Shown here: piece after piece, positions 10,780 to 22,398 of the stretch
How the letters are laid out: each line of letters starts with the position of its first letter
How positions within the stretch are numbered: position 1 is the stretch's first letter
Assembly (NCBI RefSeq): GCF_036746095.1
Contig: NZ_DAIOEU010000003.1
Location: forward strand, 124,001 to 188,000
Direction: 5' to 3'
Source: Dyella_B sp036746095
Lineage (GTDB): Bacteria > Pseudomonadota > Gammaproteobacteria > Xanthomonadales > Rhodanobacteraceae
DNA length: 64,000 nucleotides
The notes under the pieces: model-generated
Seen by the model: only the letters and a program-made list of their open reading frames with translations
Told to the model about the DNA's origin: nothing
Database searches by the model: none
Position numbers and translations under genes: made by a program

Positions 10780-12288
10780 TCAAACTTTGTGAATGGCCAG
10801 CACTTGCACGAGCTGGTTCACCGAGGTGTTCATCAGGTGGGTCAGCGGTTCCGGCCACACGCCAATGATCAGTGTCAATGCAGCGAACGCACCCAGCACC
10901 AGCCACTCGCGGCCGTTGATGTCCTTCATCTCGGCCACGTGCGGATTGGTCACCTCGCCCCACAGCACGCGCTTGACCAGCCACAGCGTGTACGCCGCGC
11001 CGATGATCAGGGTGAAGGCGGCGAACAGCGCGATCCACGGATTGGCGCTGAAGCTGGCCAGGATCACCATGAACTCGCCCACGAATCCGCTGGTACCCGG
11101 CAGGCCGCAGTTGGCCATCGCGAACAGCACGTAGAAGAAACCGAACCACGGCATCACATTGATCACGCCGCCGTAGTCCTTGATCAGGCGGGTATGCAGG
11201 CGGTCATACAACACGCCGATGCACGAGAACATCGCGCCCGAGACGAAGCCGTGCGAAATCATCTGCACCATGGCGCCCTGCATGCCCAGGCGCGCGGCAT
11301 CGGTATTGCCCTGGTCGCGCACTAGCATGAAGGCGATGAAAATACCGAGGGTAACGAAGCCCATGTGCGCCACGGACGAATACGCCACCAGCTTCTTCAT
11401 GTCCTCCTGCACCAGCGCCACGTAGCCGATGTAGACCACGGCGATCAGGCTGAGCAGGATCACGACCCATGCGAATTGATGCGAGGCATCCGGCACGATC
11501 GGCAGGCTGAAACGCAGGAAGCCGTATCCGCCGATCTTCAGCATCACCGCCGCCAGCACCACCGAACCGCCGGTCGGCGCTTCCACGTGCGCATCCGGCA
11601 ACCAGGTGTGCACCGGCACCATCGGCACCTTCACCGCGAAGGCAATCAGGAAGGCAAAGAACAGCCAGCTCTGCTCGGTCAGCGACAGCGGCAGCGCCTG
11701 CAGCGCGTGCAGATCCCACGTGCCTGCCTTCAGGTACAGGTAGATCAGGCCGATCAGCATGAAGATCGAGCCGAAGAACGTGTAGATGAAGAACTTCAGG
11801 GTGGCGTAGACGCGACGCGGGCCGCCCCAGATGCCGATGAGGATGAACATCGGGATCAGCATCGCCTCGAAGAAGGCATAGAACAGCAAGGCGTCGGTGG
11901 CACAGAACACACCGATCATCAGGCCTTCGAGCACCAGCATGGCGGCCATGTACTGGTGCGGCTTGTCCTGGATCACTTCCCAGGCGCCGATGATCACCAG
12001 GATGCCCACGAAGGTGGTCAGCAGGATCAGCGCGACGGAAATGCCGTCGACGCCGAGACCATAGTGGACGTTGAGCGATTCGATCCACACATGGCTTTCG
12101 ACCAGCTGCATGCCGGAGACGTCAGCGTTGTACTGCGGGATGAGGAACAGGCTGATGGCGAAGGTGAGGATGGCCATCAACAGGGCGATCCAGCGCGCCG
12201 CGTTGGGACGGCCGGAACCGGCCAGCAACACGGGCACCGCGCCAACGATGGGCAGCCAGATCAGCAGGCTGAGCAAGTGATTGAACAT
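10780..12288 (-). CDS. nuoM: NADH-quinone oxidoreductase subunit M
   Basis: Central antiporter-like subunit of the complex I membrane arm. 502 residues with about 14 transmembrane helices. Hallmarks seen: FYAFFEAMLIPMFILIGIWGG with the key Glu, the Lys in FAVKVPMVPVHTWLPDAHVEAPT, and the QEDMKKLVAYSSVAHMGFV segment. Start ATG at 12286-12288, 13 bases after nuoL. Length and order match the proteobacterial operon, and nothing is missing. Confidence 0.98.
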   Translation of the reverse strand: MFNHLLSLLIWLPIVGAVPVLLAGSGRPNAARWIALLMAILTFAISLFLIPQYNADVSGMQLVESHVWIESLNVHYGLGVDGISVALILLTTFVGILVIIGAWEVIQDKPHQYMAAMLVLEGLMIGVFCATDALLFYAFFEAMLIPMFILIGIWGGPRRVYATLKFFIYTFFGSIFMLIGLIYLYLKAGTWDLHALQALPLSLTEQSWLFFAFLIAFAVKVPMVPVHTWLPDAHVEAPTGGSVVLAAVMLKIGGYGFLRFSLPIVPDASHQFAWVVILLSLIAVVYIGYVALVQEDMKKLVAYSSVAHMGFVTLGIFIAFMLVRDQGNTDAARLGMQGAMVQMISHGFVSGAMFSCIGVLYDRLHTRLIKDYGGVINVMPWFGFFYVLFAMANCGLPGTSGFVGEFMVILASFSANPWIALFAAFTLIIGAAYTLWLVKRVLWGEVTNPHVAEMKDINGREWLVLGAFAALTLIIGVWPEPLTHLMNTSVNQLVQVLAIHKV

Positions 12289-12301
12289 GGAGCGCTTCCC
12301 T

Positions 12302-14425
12302 TTAGTGCTGCCCGACCAGCCAATACCCGCCCAAAAGCAGGATCAGGCCAAGGATCATCGCAAACGCATAGTGATACAGATAACCGGACTGCACGCGGCG
12401 CACGCCTGCGGCAATGCGCTGGATCAGGCTGGCCGAACCGTCGATCAGCACGCCGTCGATCACGGCCGCATCGCCACCTTTCCAGAACATGCGGCCCAGC
12501 TTCACGCCACCACGCGCGAAGATCGCGAAGTAGATGTCATCGACCCAGTATTTGCGGTCAAGGACGACCCAGAACGGCTTGAGCGCGGATTTGATCTTGC
12601 CGGCCAGCGACGGATTGAAGAGGTAGATGTAGGTCGTGATGACAAAGGCCGCCAGCACCAGGAAGAACGGCACCTGAGTAAGGCCATGCAGGCCGGCCGA
12701 GGCCCAGCCATCGAACTCCTTTGCCATCTCGCCCAGCACGTCGTTGGATTCGTTGACGTGGATGGCGCCACCGAACCAGCCGCCGTAGAGCATCGGCTTG
12801 ACGGTAAACCAGCCCACCACCAGCGACGGAATCGCCAGGAGGATCAGCGGCAGCGTGACCACCCACGGCGACTCCTTCGGCGCATGTTCCAGCACACCCG
12901 GCTCATGGCCACCGTGACCGCCATGCTTGGCCGGATCGTCCGTCATCGCATGCGCGTGCGGAGCATGGACGTCGGCATGCAGCGGATGCTCGTGCGCATG
13001 CGTGTCCTTGCCTTGATCATGCCCATGCGCATCGTGATGGTGATGCTCGACGCGGAAGCGCTCCTTGCCGTGGAAGGTCAGGTACATCTGGCGGAATGTA
13101 TAGGTCGCCGTGACGAACGCACCGAGCAACACGCAGAAGTAGGCGTAGCCCGAACCCCAGCGATGCGAATGCTGCACGGCCTCGATGATCGCGTCCTTCG
13201 AGTAGAAACCCGAGAAGAACGGCACGCCGCACAGCGCGAGCGCACCGATCCACATCGTGATCCAGGTGATCGGCATGTACTTGCGCAGGCCGCCCATGTA
13301 GCGCATGTCCTGCTCGTGATGCATGGCAATGATCACCGAGCCTGCGCCCAGGAACAGCAGCGCCTTGAAGAACGCATGGGTCATCAGGTGATACACCGCG
13401 CCGGCATAGGCGGACACGCCCAGCGCGACCGTCATATAGCCCAGCTGCGACAGCGTGGAGTACGCCACCACGCGCTTGATGTCGTTCTGCACGATACCGA
13501 TCAGGCCGGTGAACAGCGCACCGGTGGCGCCGATCACCAACACCACGCTCAGCGCGGTTTCCGACAGCTCATACAGCGGCGACATGCGCGCCACCATGAA
13601 GATGCCGGCCGTCACCATCGTCGCGGCGTGGATCAGTGCGGAGATCGGGGTGGGGCCCTCCATCGAGTCAGGCAGCCACACGTGCAGCGGCACCTGCGCG
13701 GACTTACCCATCGCGCCGATGAACAGCAGGATGCAGATCACCGTGGCCGCATCCCAGTGGATGTTCTGGGTGAGCGTCAGCGTCTTGCCCACCAAGGTCG
13801 GCGCCGTGGCAAATGCGGTGGCGTAATCCAGCGTGCCCAGGAAGAACAGCACGGCCGAGATACCCAGCAGGAAACCGAAGTCGCCCACGCGATTGACGAG
13901 GAATGCCTTGAGATTGGCGAAGATCGCCGTCGGGCGCTTGTACCAGAAGCCGATCAGCAGGTACGACACCAGGCCCACCGCCTCCCAGCCGAAGAACAGC
14001 TGCAGGAAGTTGTTGCTCATCACGAGCATCAACATCGAGAAGGTGAACAGCGAGATGTAGCTGAAGAAGCGCTGGTAGCCCGGATCGTCCGCCATGTAGC
14101 CGATGGTGTACACATGCACGAGCAGCGACACGAAGGTCACCACCACCATCATCATCGCGGTGAGATGATCGATGAGGAATCCGACCGTGGCGGTGTATTT
14201 GCCGATCTCGAACCAGGTGTAGATGTTGTGGTTGTAGACCGGAGCACCGGCGAAGACGATCTGGTACAGCACGTAGAACGACAGGCCGCAGGAGATCAGC
14301 AGGCCGAGGATGGTGACGCTGTGCGCACCGGCGCGGCCGATCTGCTTGCCAAGGAAGCCCGCAAACAAGCAGCCGACGAGCGGCGCCAGCGCAATGGTCA
14401 ACAGGATGGAGGAGGAAAGTTCCAT
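12302..14425 (-). CDS. nuoL: NADH-quinone oxidoreductase subunit L with histidine-rich loop
   Basis: Distal antiporter-like subunit of complex I, carrying the long lateral helix at its C-terminus. 707 residues, about 90 longer than the E. coli protein. Conserved elements include FFGWEAVGLVSYLLIGFW and GKSAQVPLHVWLPDSMEGPTPISALIHAATMV. The extra length is largely a soluble insertion near residues 455-515 with about 17 His, starting EHHHHDAHGHD. This insertion could bind metal or be a flexible spacer; no function is established from the sequence. Five bases separate it from nuoK. Confidence 0.97.
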   Translation of the reverse strand: MELSSSILLTIALAPLVGCLFAGFLGKQIGRAGAHSVTILGLLISCGLSFYVLYQIVFAGAPVYNHNIYTWFEIGKYTATVGFLIDHLTAMMMVVVTFVSLLVHVYTIGYMADDPGYQRFFSYISLFTFSMLMLVMSNNFLQLFFGWEAVGLVSYLLIGFWYKRPTAIFANLKAFLVNRVGDFGFLLGISAVLFFLGTLDYATAFATAPTLVGKTLTLTQNIHWDAATVICILLFIGAMGKSAQVPLHVWLPDSMEGPTPISALIHAATMVTAGIFMVARMSPLYELSETALSVVLVIGATGALFTGLIGIVQNDIKRVVAYSTLSQLGYMTVALGVSAYAGAVYHLMTHAFFKALLFLGAGSVIIAMHHEQDMRYMGGLRKYMPITWITMWIGALALCGVPFFSGFYSKDAIIEAVQHSHRWGSGYAYFCVLLGAFVTATYTFRQMYLTFHGKERFRVEHHHHDAHGHDQGKDTHAHEHPLHADVHAPHAHAMTDDPAKHGGHGGHEPGVLEHAPKESPWVVTLPLILLAIPSLVVGWFTVKPMLYGGWFGGAIHVNESNDVLGEMAKEFDGWASAGLHGLTQVPFFLVLAAFVITTYIYLFNPSLAGKIKSALKPFWVVLDRKYWVDDIYFAIFARGGVKLGRMFWKGGDAAVIDGVLIDGSASLIQRIAAGVRRVQSGYLYHYAFAMILGLILLLGGYWLVGQH

Positions 14426-14430
14426 ATTGC

Positions 14431-14736
14431 TTAGCCCTTCATGCTGTCGATTTCGGCAACGTTGACCGTGCTGCGATTACGGAACAGCAGGACCAGGATC
14501 GCCAGGCCGATCGCGGATTCCGCCGCGGCCACGGTGAGGATGAAGAACACGAAGACCTGCCCCGCCACGTCGTGGCCGAAACGGGAGAACGCCACGAAGT
14601 TGATGTTCACCGCGAGCAGCATCAGCTCGATCGCCATCAGCAGCACGATCACGTTCTTGCGGTTGATGAACAGGCCGGCCACCGAAATGCAGAACAGGAT
14701 CGCGCCCAGCACGATGTAATGCGAAAGCGTAATCAT
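14431..14736 (-). CDS. nuoK: NADH-quinone oxidoreductase subunit K
   Basis: Small membrane subunit of complex I (MrpC-like) with three transmembrane helices. The 101 residues include the two conserved membrane Glu residues, in LLMAIELMLLAVNINFVAF and VAAAESAIGLAILVLLFRN, that belong to the proton path. The ATG at 14734-14736 overlaps the nuoJ stop region by four bases, suggesting translational coupling with nuoJ. Confidence 0.98.
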   Translation of the reverse strand: MITLSHYIVLGAILFCISVAGLFINRKNVIVLLMAIELMLLAVNINFVAFSRFGHDVAGQVFVFFILTVAAAESAIGLAILVLLFRNRSTVNVAEIDSMKG

Positions 14737-15389
14737 GGCTTGGGCTCCTGGGCCGGCGCGGCGGGTTGGGTTTCAACCGGGCGCTCCGCCGCCATCTTGA
14801 CGATGCGCACGCGATCGGTCGCCTTGACGGCCACCTGCTCGCTCGGATGCTGCTTGCGCGCACCGGTGCGGTGACGCAGCGTCAGCGCCACGGCGGCGAT
14901 CACGCCGACGGTAAGGATCAGCGCAGCGATCTCGAACGGCAGCAGGTATTGCGTGTAGAGCGCCATGCCCAGCCATGCGGTGTTGGACAAACCTGCGGCG
15001 GTGGCCGGGTTCTCGCCCATGGTCTGCACGTGCATCACGCGCACGCCGATCAGTCCGAGCATTTCCACCAGCATCACCACCGCGACGACCAGGCCGACCG
15101 GCAGGAACTTCACGAAGCCCTCGCGCAGCTTTTCCTGGTCAATGTCGAGCATCATCACCACGAACAGGAACAGCACCATCACGGCGCCGACATAGACCAC
15201 GATCAAGGCGATGGCGAGGAATTCCGCCTCGGCCAACATCCAGATGCAGGCCGTGCTGAAGAAGGTGAGCACCAATGCCAGCACGGCGTGCACCGAGTTG
15301 CGCAGCGTGATCACCGACAGCGCCGCGATCACGGTGACCGCGGCGAAGGCATAGAAACAGACGAGTTGGAATAAGGACGTGTCGATCAT
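14733..15389 (-). CDS. nuoJ: NADH-quinone oxidoreductase subunit J
   Basis: Membrane subunit of complex I, five predicted helices, 218 residues. The ALIVVYVGAVMVLFLFVVMML segment around the pi-bulge helix with the conserved Tyr is clear. The C-terminus after the last helix is a hydrophilic tail ending in an Ala/Pro-rich stretch, common in this group. Start ATG 15387-15389, nine bases after nuoI; its 3' end overlaps nuoK. Confidence 0.97.
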   Translation of the reverse strand: MIDTSLFQLVCFYAFAAVTVIAALSVITLRNSVHAVLALVLTFFSTACIWMLAEAEFLAIALIVVYVGAVMVLFLFVVMMLDIDQEKLREGFVKFLPVGLVVAVVMLVEMLGLIGVRVMHVQTMGENPATAAGLSNTAWLGMALYTQYLLPFEIAALILTVGVIAAVALTLRHRTGARKQHPSEQVAVKATDRVRIVKMAAERPVETQPAAPAQEPKP

Positions 15390-15398
15390 GGGATGTCC

Positions 15399-15890
15399 TT
15401 AGCGGTAAGCCGCGTCTTGGGCGCGGGCCGCCGCGATGTCCGCTTCGAAGCGGTCGCCGATGGCCAGCAGCTGAGGCTTGGTCACCACGTTTTCACCGCG
15501 ATGTTCGAAGTGGTATTCGTGGATGTGCGTTTCGACGATCGAGTCCACCGGGCAGCTTTCTTCGCAGAAGCCGCAGTAGATGCACTTGAACAAGTCGATG
15601 TCATAGCGCGTGGTACGGCGCTGGCCATCGCTCTCGCGCGGCGCGGAATCGATGGTGATCGCCAAGGCCGGGCACACTGCCTCGCACAGCTTGCAGGCGA
15701 TGCAGCGTTCTTCGCCGTTGGCGTAACGGCGCAGCGCATGCAGGCCGCGGAAGCGGTTGGACTTGGGGATGTGCTCCATCGGGTAGCGCATCGTGTACTT
15801 CGGCAGGAACATGTACCGAAGCGTGAGCGCCATGCCTTTGAGCAGCTCGATGAGCAGCAGGCTCTTGAAATAATTGGTAACGCGGGACAT
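15399..15890 (-). CDS. nuoI: NADH-quinone oxidoreductase subunit I
   Basis: Carries clusters N6a and N6b, passing electrons from the NuoG chain to N2 in NuoB. The 163 residues contain two ferredoxin-type motifs: Cys 63, 66, 69, 73 and Cys 103, 106, 109, 113, each a CxxCxxCxxxCP set. An amphipathic N-terminal segment contacts the membrane arm. Start ATG 15888-15890, nine bases after nuoH. Confidence 0.98.
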   Translation of the reverse strand: MSRVTNYFKSLLLIELLKGMALTLRYMFLPKYTMRYPMEHIPKSNRFRGLHALRRYANGEERCIACKLCEAVCPALAITIDSAPRESDGQRRTTRYDIDLFKCIYCGFCEESCPVDSIVETHIHEYHFEHRGENVVTKPQLLAIGDRFEADIAAARAQDAAYR

Positions 15891-15899
15891 GGTTTTTCC

Positions 15900-16928
15900 T
15901 TAGCCTCCCGTGCCGACGTGGACCCAGCCGTAGTACTTCATGCAGCCGGCGACCAGCACCCAGACGATGCCGATGGGAATGAACACCTTCCAGCCCAGGC
16001 GCATGATCTGGTCATAGCGATAACGCGGGAAGGTGGCACGGAACCACAGGAACAGCGTGGCAAACACGAAGACCTTGATCGCCAGCCACACCGGGTTGGC
16101 GGCGCCCAGGACGGGGATGCTGTCCGGGAACGGGCTCAGCCAGCCGCCGCAGAACAGGATCGAGGCCAGGAAGCTGACCAGGATCATGTTGGCGTATTCG
16201 GCCAGGAAGAACAGCGCGAACGCCGAACCCGAATATTCCACGTGGAAGCCGGCCACGATTTCCGACTCGCCTTCCGCCACGTCGAACGGTGCGCGGTTGG
16301 TTTCGGCGACGCCGGAGATGAAGTAGACGACGAACACCGGCAGCAACGGCCACATGAACCAGTCCGCGATGCCCTTGTGACCACCCTGCGCCTGCACGAT
16401 GTCGGTGAGGTTCAGGCTACCCGCCAGCACCAGCACGCACACCAGGCACAAGCCCATGGCCAGTTCGTAGGAGATCACCTGCGCCGCCGAGCGCATAGCG
16501 CCGAGCAGCGCGTAGCGTGAGTTGGACGACCAACCGGCCAGAATGATGCCGTACACGCCCAGCGAGGTCATCGCCAGCAAATACAGCAGGCCGGCGTTGG
16601 CGTTGGACAGCACCACCTTGTTGTCGAACGGGATAACGGCCCATGCAGCGAGCGCCGGCACCAGGCCGATCAGTGGCGCGAGGTAGTACAGCGCCTTGTT
16701 TGCGTTGCTGGGGAGAATCACCTCCTTCAACAACAGCTTCACCACGTCGGCGAAGGCCTGCAGCAAACCGAACGGTCCCACTTTATTGGGTCCCATGCGG
16801 ACGTGCATCCAGCCGATGACCTTGCGCTCCCACCACACGTACAGGGCCACTGCGATAACCAGCGGCAATACGACCGCAATCGTGTAGAGGAGCGGTAGCA
16901 GGAGCTGATGGATAAGTTGATCGCCCAT
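15900..16928 (-). CDS. nuoH: NADH-quinone oxidoreductase subunit H
   Basis: Membrane subunit forming the quinone tunnel with NuoB and NuoD. 342 residues with eight or more transmembrane helices. Conserved acidic loop residues appear in AETNRAPFDVAEGESEIVAGFHVEYSG-type sequence, and the WWERKVIGWMHVRMGPNKVGP N-terminal loop is diagnostic. ATG at 16926-16928, three bases after the nuoG stop. Confidence 0.98.
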   Translation of the reverse strand: MGDQLIHQLLLPLLYTIAVVLPLVIAVALYVWWERKVIGWMHVRMGPNKVGPFGLLQAFADVVKLLLKEVILPSNANKALYYLAPLIGLVPALAAWAVIPFDNKVVLSNANAGLLYLLAMTSLGVYGIILAGWSSNSRYALLGAMRSAAQVISYELAMGLCLVCVLVLAGSLNLTDIVQAQGGHKGIADWFMWPLLPVFVVYFISGVAETNRAPFDVAEGESEIVAGFHVEYSGSAFALFFLAEYANMILVSFLASILFCGGWLSPFPDSIPVLGAANPVWLAIKVFVFATLFLWFRATFPRYRYDQIMRLGWKVFIPIGIVWVLVAGCMKYYGWVHVGTGG

Positions 16929-16931
16929 GGG

Positions 16932-19255
16932 TTACGCCTTGCTCAAGGTGATGACTGCGCCATAGGGTGGCAGCGTCGCGGTCTGGTCGTGAGCGGCCTC
17001 GATCCACACGGCGCCGTCGGGCAACGTGGCATCGATGGCCAGCGGCAGGACCGCATTCGCGAGCTTGACCTTGTCGCCCTCGCCCAGTCCCTGACGCTGT
17101 GCTTCGCTCGCGTTCAAGCGGATGGCCGGCGCGCGGTTGAGCGGATGTGCCTGCAACGAACTCGCGCGGCGGACCACCGCGTCGCTGCGATAGATCGGCA
17201 AGGTGGCAAGACGGCTCAGACCTTGGGCCGGCTTGCGCTCGGCCAGGCTCTGCAATGTTGCAGGCTTGCGCTCGGTCATGCCTTCGCGCAGGCCAGCCAT
17301 GTCGTCGAATTCGAAGCCGGCCAGCTTCATCAGGCCGCCCAGCGCACGCAACACCTTCCAGCCCGCGCGTGCTTCGGCCGGTGCCTTGGCGCCTGCTTCC
17401 ACGCGTTGCAGGAGGCCATCCACGTTCACCAGCGTGCCGGCGATTTCCGGCAGCAGGCCGATCGGCAGGATCACATCGGCCACCTCACGCAACGCTGCGT
17501 TGGCGAACGCGCTGAAGGCAACGACGTGCTGCGCGCCAGTCAGCGCGCTGGTAACAGCCGCGCCATCAGCAAAGTCGTGCGGAAATTCCAGACCGTATAA
17601 CAGGTAAGCCTTGCGCGGCTGCGCCAGCATGGCCTGTGCATTCAAGCCACCGTTGCCCGGCAGCACGCCGACCTTGGTGAGGCCCACTGCATTCGCGCCA
17701 ACCGGCAGCTCGTTGTAGCCAGCGCCCGTTGCTTCGGCGATGAAGCGCGCCACGGCGCGCAGCCAGGACGCCTGCGGATGCGTCACCGCCGCTTCACCGA
17801 GAATGATCACGGCGTGGCCGGACTTCATTGCTTCGACGGCTTCGCGCGCCTTGTCGCTCACCTGCAAAGGCGCAAGCGATTCACCCGAGATGAAGCCCGG
17901 CTGCGCGACGCCACTTTCGATCAACACCTTGGCCAGCACCAGCAGCGAGTCGACCAGGTGGTGCGGCGGCACCACGGCTTCGCCGGCCAGGTTGTAATTG
18001 AAGTTGAATTCAGCCGGATTGACGGCGTAGACCTTCGCACCCTTCTTCACCGCCTGATGGATGCGATGGTTAAGCAAGGGCATTTCGTAACGCAGGTCGG
18101 AACCGACCAGCAGCGCCGCCTTGACTTTGTCCACGTCGGCAACCGACATGGCGAAGGTTTGCGCAGTGGCGTTGTCGGCAAAGTCGAGCTGGCGCAGACG
18201 ATGGTCGATGTGCGCACTGCCCAGGCCCTGCGCGAGGCGAACCAGCAGCTCGCCTTCTTCGCTGGTCGTGGCCGGGTGCACCAACATGCCGAGTTCGCTG
18301 CCCGGTACGCTCTTCAGCGCTTCGACGGCGACGGCAAGCGCGTCGTCCCAGGTGGTCTTCTGCCACTGACCGTTACGCTTCACCTCCGGCGCATGCAAGC
18401 GATCGGCGGCATACAGGCCTTCGTGGCTGTAGCGATCGCGATCGGAGAGCCAGCATTCATTGATGGCTTCGTTATCACGCGGCACCGTGCGCAGCACCTC
18501 GCCGCGGCGCGTATGCAACCACAGGTTGGAGCCGAGCGCATCGTGATAAGCGACGGAAGGCTTGGCAATCAGTTCCCAGGCGCGCGCCTTGAACTGGAAG
18601 GGCTTGTTGGTGAGCGCGCCGACCGGGCAGACGTCGATGACGTTGCCCGACAGTTCGGTTTCCAGCGCCTTGCCGATGTAGGTGCCGATCTGCAGGTTCT
18701 CGCCGCGGCTCATGCCGCCGAGTTCGTAGGTCCCGGCGATCTCGCTGGTGAAGCGCACGCAGCGCGTGCACTGGATGCAGCGGGTCATTTCGGTGGCGAC
18801 CAGCGAGCCGAGGTTTTCGTCGGCAATGGTGCGCTTGCGCTCGGTGTAGCGCGACACGCTGCGACCGTAGCCCAGCGCGATGTCCTGCAGTTCGCACTCA
18901 CCGCCCTGATCGCAGATCGGGCAATCGAGCGGATGGTTGATCAGCAGGAATTCCATCACGTCGCGCTGGAACTTCAGCGCCTTGTCCGAACGCGTGATGA
19001 CCTTCATGCCTTCGGCCACCGGCGTGGCGCAAGCCGGCTGCGGCTTGGGCATCATGCGGCCGCCCATTTCCACGTCCACTAGGCACATGCGGCAGTTGGC
19101 GGCGATCGGCAGCTTGCGGTGATAGCAGAAGCGCGGGATGGCGATGCCGACGTTGTCGGCCGCCTCGATGATCATGGCGCCCTTGCGGATCTGCGTGGGC
19201 TTGCCGTCGATCTCGATATTGACGACGTCAGGTGCGGTATTGGCTGGCTGCGCAC

Positions 19256-19259
<4 letters not shown>
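16932..19259 (-). CDS. nuoG: NADH-quinone oxidoreductase subunit G
   Basis: Large peripheral subunit that relays electrons through several Fe-S clusters. The start at ATG 19257-19259 (MSAQPANTAPDVV) overlaps the nuoF stop as ATGA and has GGAG eight bases upstream, giving 775 residues. N-terminal [2Fe-2S] ligands are Cys 45, 56, 59 and 77; then HPLDCPICDQGGECELQD and CIQCTRCVRF provide [4Fe-4S] ligands, followed by a molybdopterin oxidoreductase-like domain that binds no molybdenum in this family. The middle part is typical of the proteobacterial enzyme. Confidence 0.97.
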
Positions 19260-20578
<1,319 letters not shown>

Positions 20579-20588
20579 TGCCCTGCCC

Positions 20589-21116
20589 TTACTTGAGACC
20601 GTCGAGAATCTCATCGACCTTTTCAGTCGTGAGACGCTCGTGGTAATGACCATTGACCGTCATCGCCGGCGCATATACGCACGCAGCAATGCATTCTTCT
20701 TCGCGCTTCAGATACACGCGACCGTCCGGCGTGCTCTCACCCAGCTTGATGCCGAGCTTCTTCTCGCAATGGCGCACGAGGTCTTCGGCGCCATTGAGCC
20801 AGCAGGAGATGTTGGTGCAGATCGCAACGTTGTTGCGTCCCACGGGCACGGTTTCCAGCATCGAGTAGAAGCTGGCCACTTCGTAGGCCCACACTGCAGG
20901 CACATCGATGTACTTGGCGACCGCCGTGATCAGCTCGTCGGTGAGATGACCGTGGTTCTGTTCCTGCGCGGCAAACAGCGCCTGGATCAGCGCGGAGCGC
21001 TTGCGATCCGGCGGGAACTTGGTCAGCCAATGATCGATGTGATGGCGGGTGTGCTCGGTGAGCACGGCGAGCGGGTCGACGTGCTTGACCTGCTCGTAAT
21101 TTCCGGTGGCTTTCAT
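20589..21116 (-). CDS. nuoE: NADH-quinone oxidoreductase subunit E
   Basis: Holds the off-pathway [2Fe-2S] cluster N1a next to NuoF. 175 residues; ligands are Cys 100, 105, 142 and 146 (CTNISC and CIAAC). The thioredoxin-like fold with the helical N-terminal part (SALIQALFAAQEQNHGHL) is typical. ATG 21114-21116, 20 bases after nuoD. Confidence 0.98.
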   Translation of the reverse strand: MKATGNYEQVKHVDPLAVLTEHTRHHIDHWLTKFPPDRKRSALIQALFAAQEQNHGHLTDELITAVAKYIDVPAVWAYEVASFYSMLETVPVGRNNVAICTNISCWLNGAEDLVRHCEKKLGIKLGESTPDGRVYLKREEECIAACVYAPAMTVNGHYHERLTTEKVDEILDGLK

Positions 21117-21136
21117 GTGTGCTTATCCTCTTCCGC

Positions 21137-22396
21137 TCAGCGATCGACTTCGCCGAACACGAGGTCATAGGTGCCGATCACTGCCACCGCGTCGGCCAGC
21201 ATGTGGCCGCGTACGAGGACATCCATCGACGAAAGATGGGCAAAACCCGGCGCGCGCAGGTGCACGCGGAACGGCTTGTTGGCACCGTCGGAAACCAGGT
21301 AGCAGCCGAACTCGCCCTTCGGCGCTTCGATCGCTGCATAAGTTTCGCCGGCTGGTACGCCGTAGCCTTCGGTGAACAGCTTGAAGTGATGGATCAGGGC
21401 TTCCATGTCTTCCTTCATGGCCTCGCGCTTGGGGGGCGCGACCTTGAAGTTCTCCACCATCACCGGACCGGAGTTGGCGCGCAGCCAGTCCACGCACTGC
21501 TTGATGACGCGGTTGGACTGGCGCATTTCTTCGATGCGCACCAGGTAACGGTCGTAGCAGTCGCCGTTGACGCCGACCGGGATGTCGAAATCCACGTCGG
21601 CATACTTGGCATACGGCTGCTTCTTGCGCAGGTCCCAGGCAATGCCCGAGCCGCGCAGCATCACGCCGGTCATGCCCCACTGCTGGGCCATTTCGGGCGA
21701 GACCACGCCGATACCGACGGTACGCTGCTTCCAGATACGGTTGTTGGTGAGCAACTCTTCGTACTCGTCGACCTTCTTGGGGAAGTCGGCGGTGAAGGCG
21801 TCGAGGAAGTCGAGCATGGAACCTTCACGCCAGCTGTTGAGGCGCTGCAGGTCCTTGCCTTTATGCCAGGGCGATTCGCGGTACTGCGACATTTTTCCCG
21901 GCAGATCGCGATAGACGCCGCCAGGACGATAGTAGGTGGCATGCATGCGCGCGCCGGAAACTGCTTCGTAGCAGTCCATCAACTCTTCGCGTTCGCGGAA
22001 GGCGTACAGGAACACCGCCATCGCACCCAGGTCGAGCGCGTTCGAACCGACCCACATCAGGTGATTCAAGATGCGGGTGATCTCGTCGAACATCGTGCGG
22101 ATGTACTGCGCGCGAACCGGCGCCTCGATACCCAGCAGGGTCTCGATGGCGCGTACGTAAGCGTGCTCATTGCACATCATCGACACGTAGTCGAGACGGT
22201 CCATGTAGCCGATCGATTGATTGAACGGCTTGGATTCGGCCAGCTTCTCGGTGCCGCGATGGAGCAGGCCGATATGCGGATCGGCGCGGACGACGGTTTC
22301 GCCATCCATTTCCAGCACCAGGCGCAGCACGCCGTGGGCGGCCGGATGCTGGGGCCCGAAGTTCATCGTGTAATTGCGAATTTCTTGGCTCGCCAT
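21137..22396 (-). CDS. nuoD: NADH-quinone oxidoreductase subunit D
   Basis: 49-kDa-type subunit forming the quinone headgroup site with NuoB. ATG 22394-22396 (MASQEIRNYTMNFGPQHPAA) is preferred since GGGAG lies eight bases upstream; an in-frame ATG 18 bases earlier would sit inside nuoC. 419 residues. The quinone-site His in FGPQHPAAHG, the LLHRGTEKL segment and the C-terminal LVRGHMLADAVAVIGTYDLVFGEVDR end are conserved. It follows the nuoC stop by two bases. Confidence 0.98.
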   Translation of the reverse strand: MASQEIRNYTMNFGPQHPAAHGVLRLVLEMDGETVVRADPHIGLLHRGTEKLAESKPFNQSIGYMDRLDYVSMMCNEHAYVRAIETLLGIEAPVRAQYIRTMFDEITRILNHLMWVGSNALDLGAMAVFLYAFREREELMDCYEAVSGARMHATYYRPGGVYRDLPGKMSQYRESPWHKGKDLQRLNSWREGSMLDFLDAFTADFPKKVDEYEELLTNNRIWKQRTVGIGVVSPEMAQQWGMTGVMLRGSGIAWDLRKKQPYAKYADVDFDIPVGVNGDCYDRYLVRIEEMRQSNRVIKQCVDWLRANSGPVMVENFKVAPPKREAMKEDMEALIHHFKLFTEGYGVPAGETYAAIEAPKGEFGCYLVSDGANKPFRVHLRAPGFAHLSSMDVLVRGHMLADAVAVIGTYDLVFGEVDR

Positions 22397-22398
22397 GC

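Noticed and set aside
12281..14434. 717-codon plus-strand open frame rich in His, Arg and Gln
   Set aside because: Antisense shadow of nuoL; the composition reflects complementary codons of a hydrophobic membrane protein.
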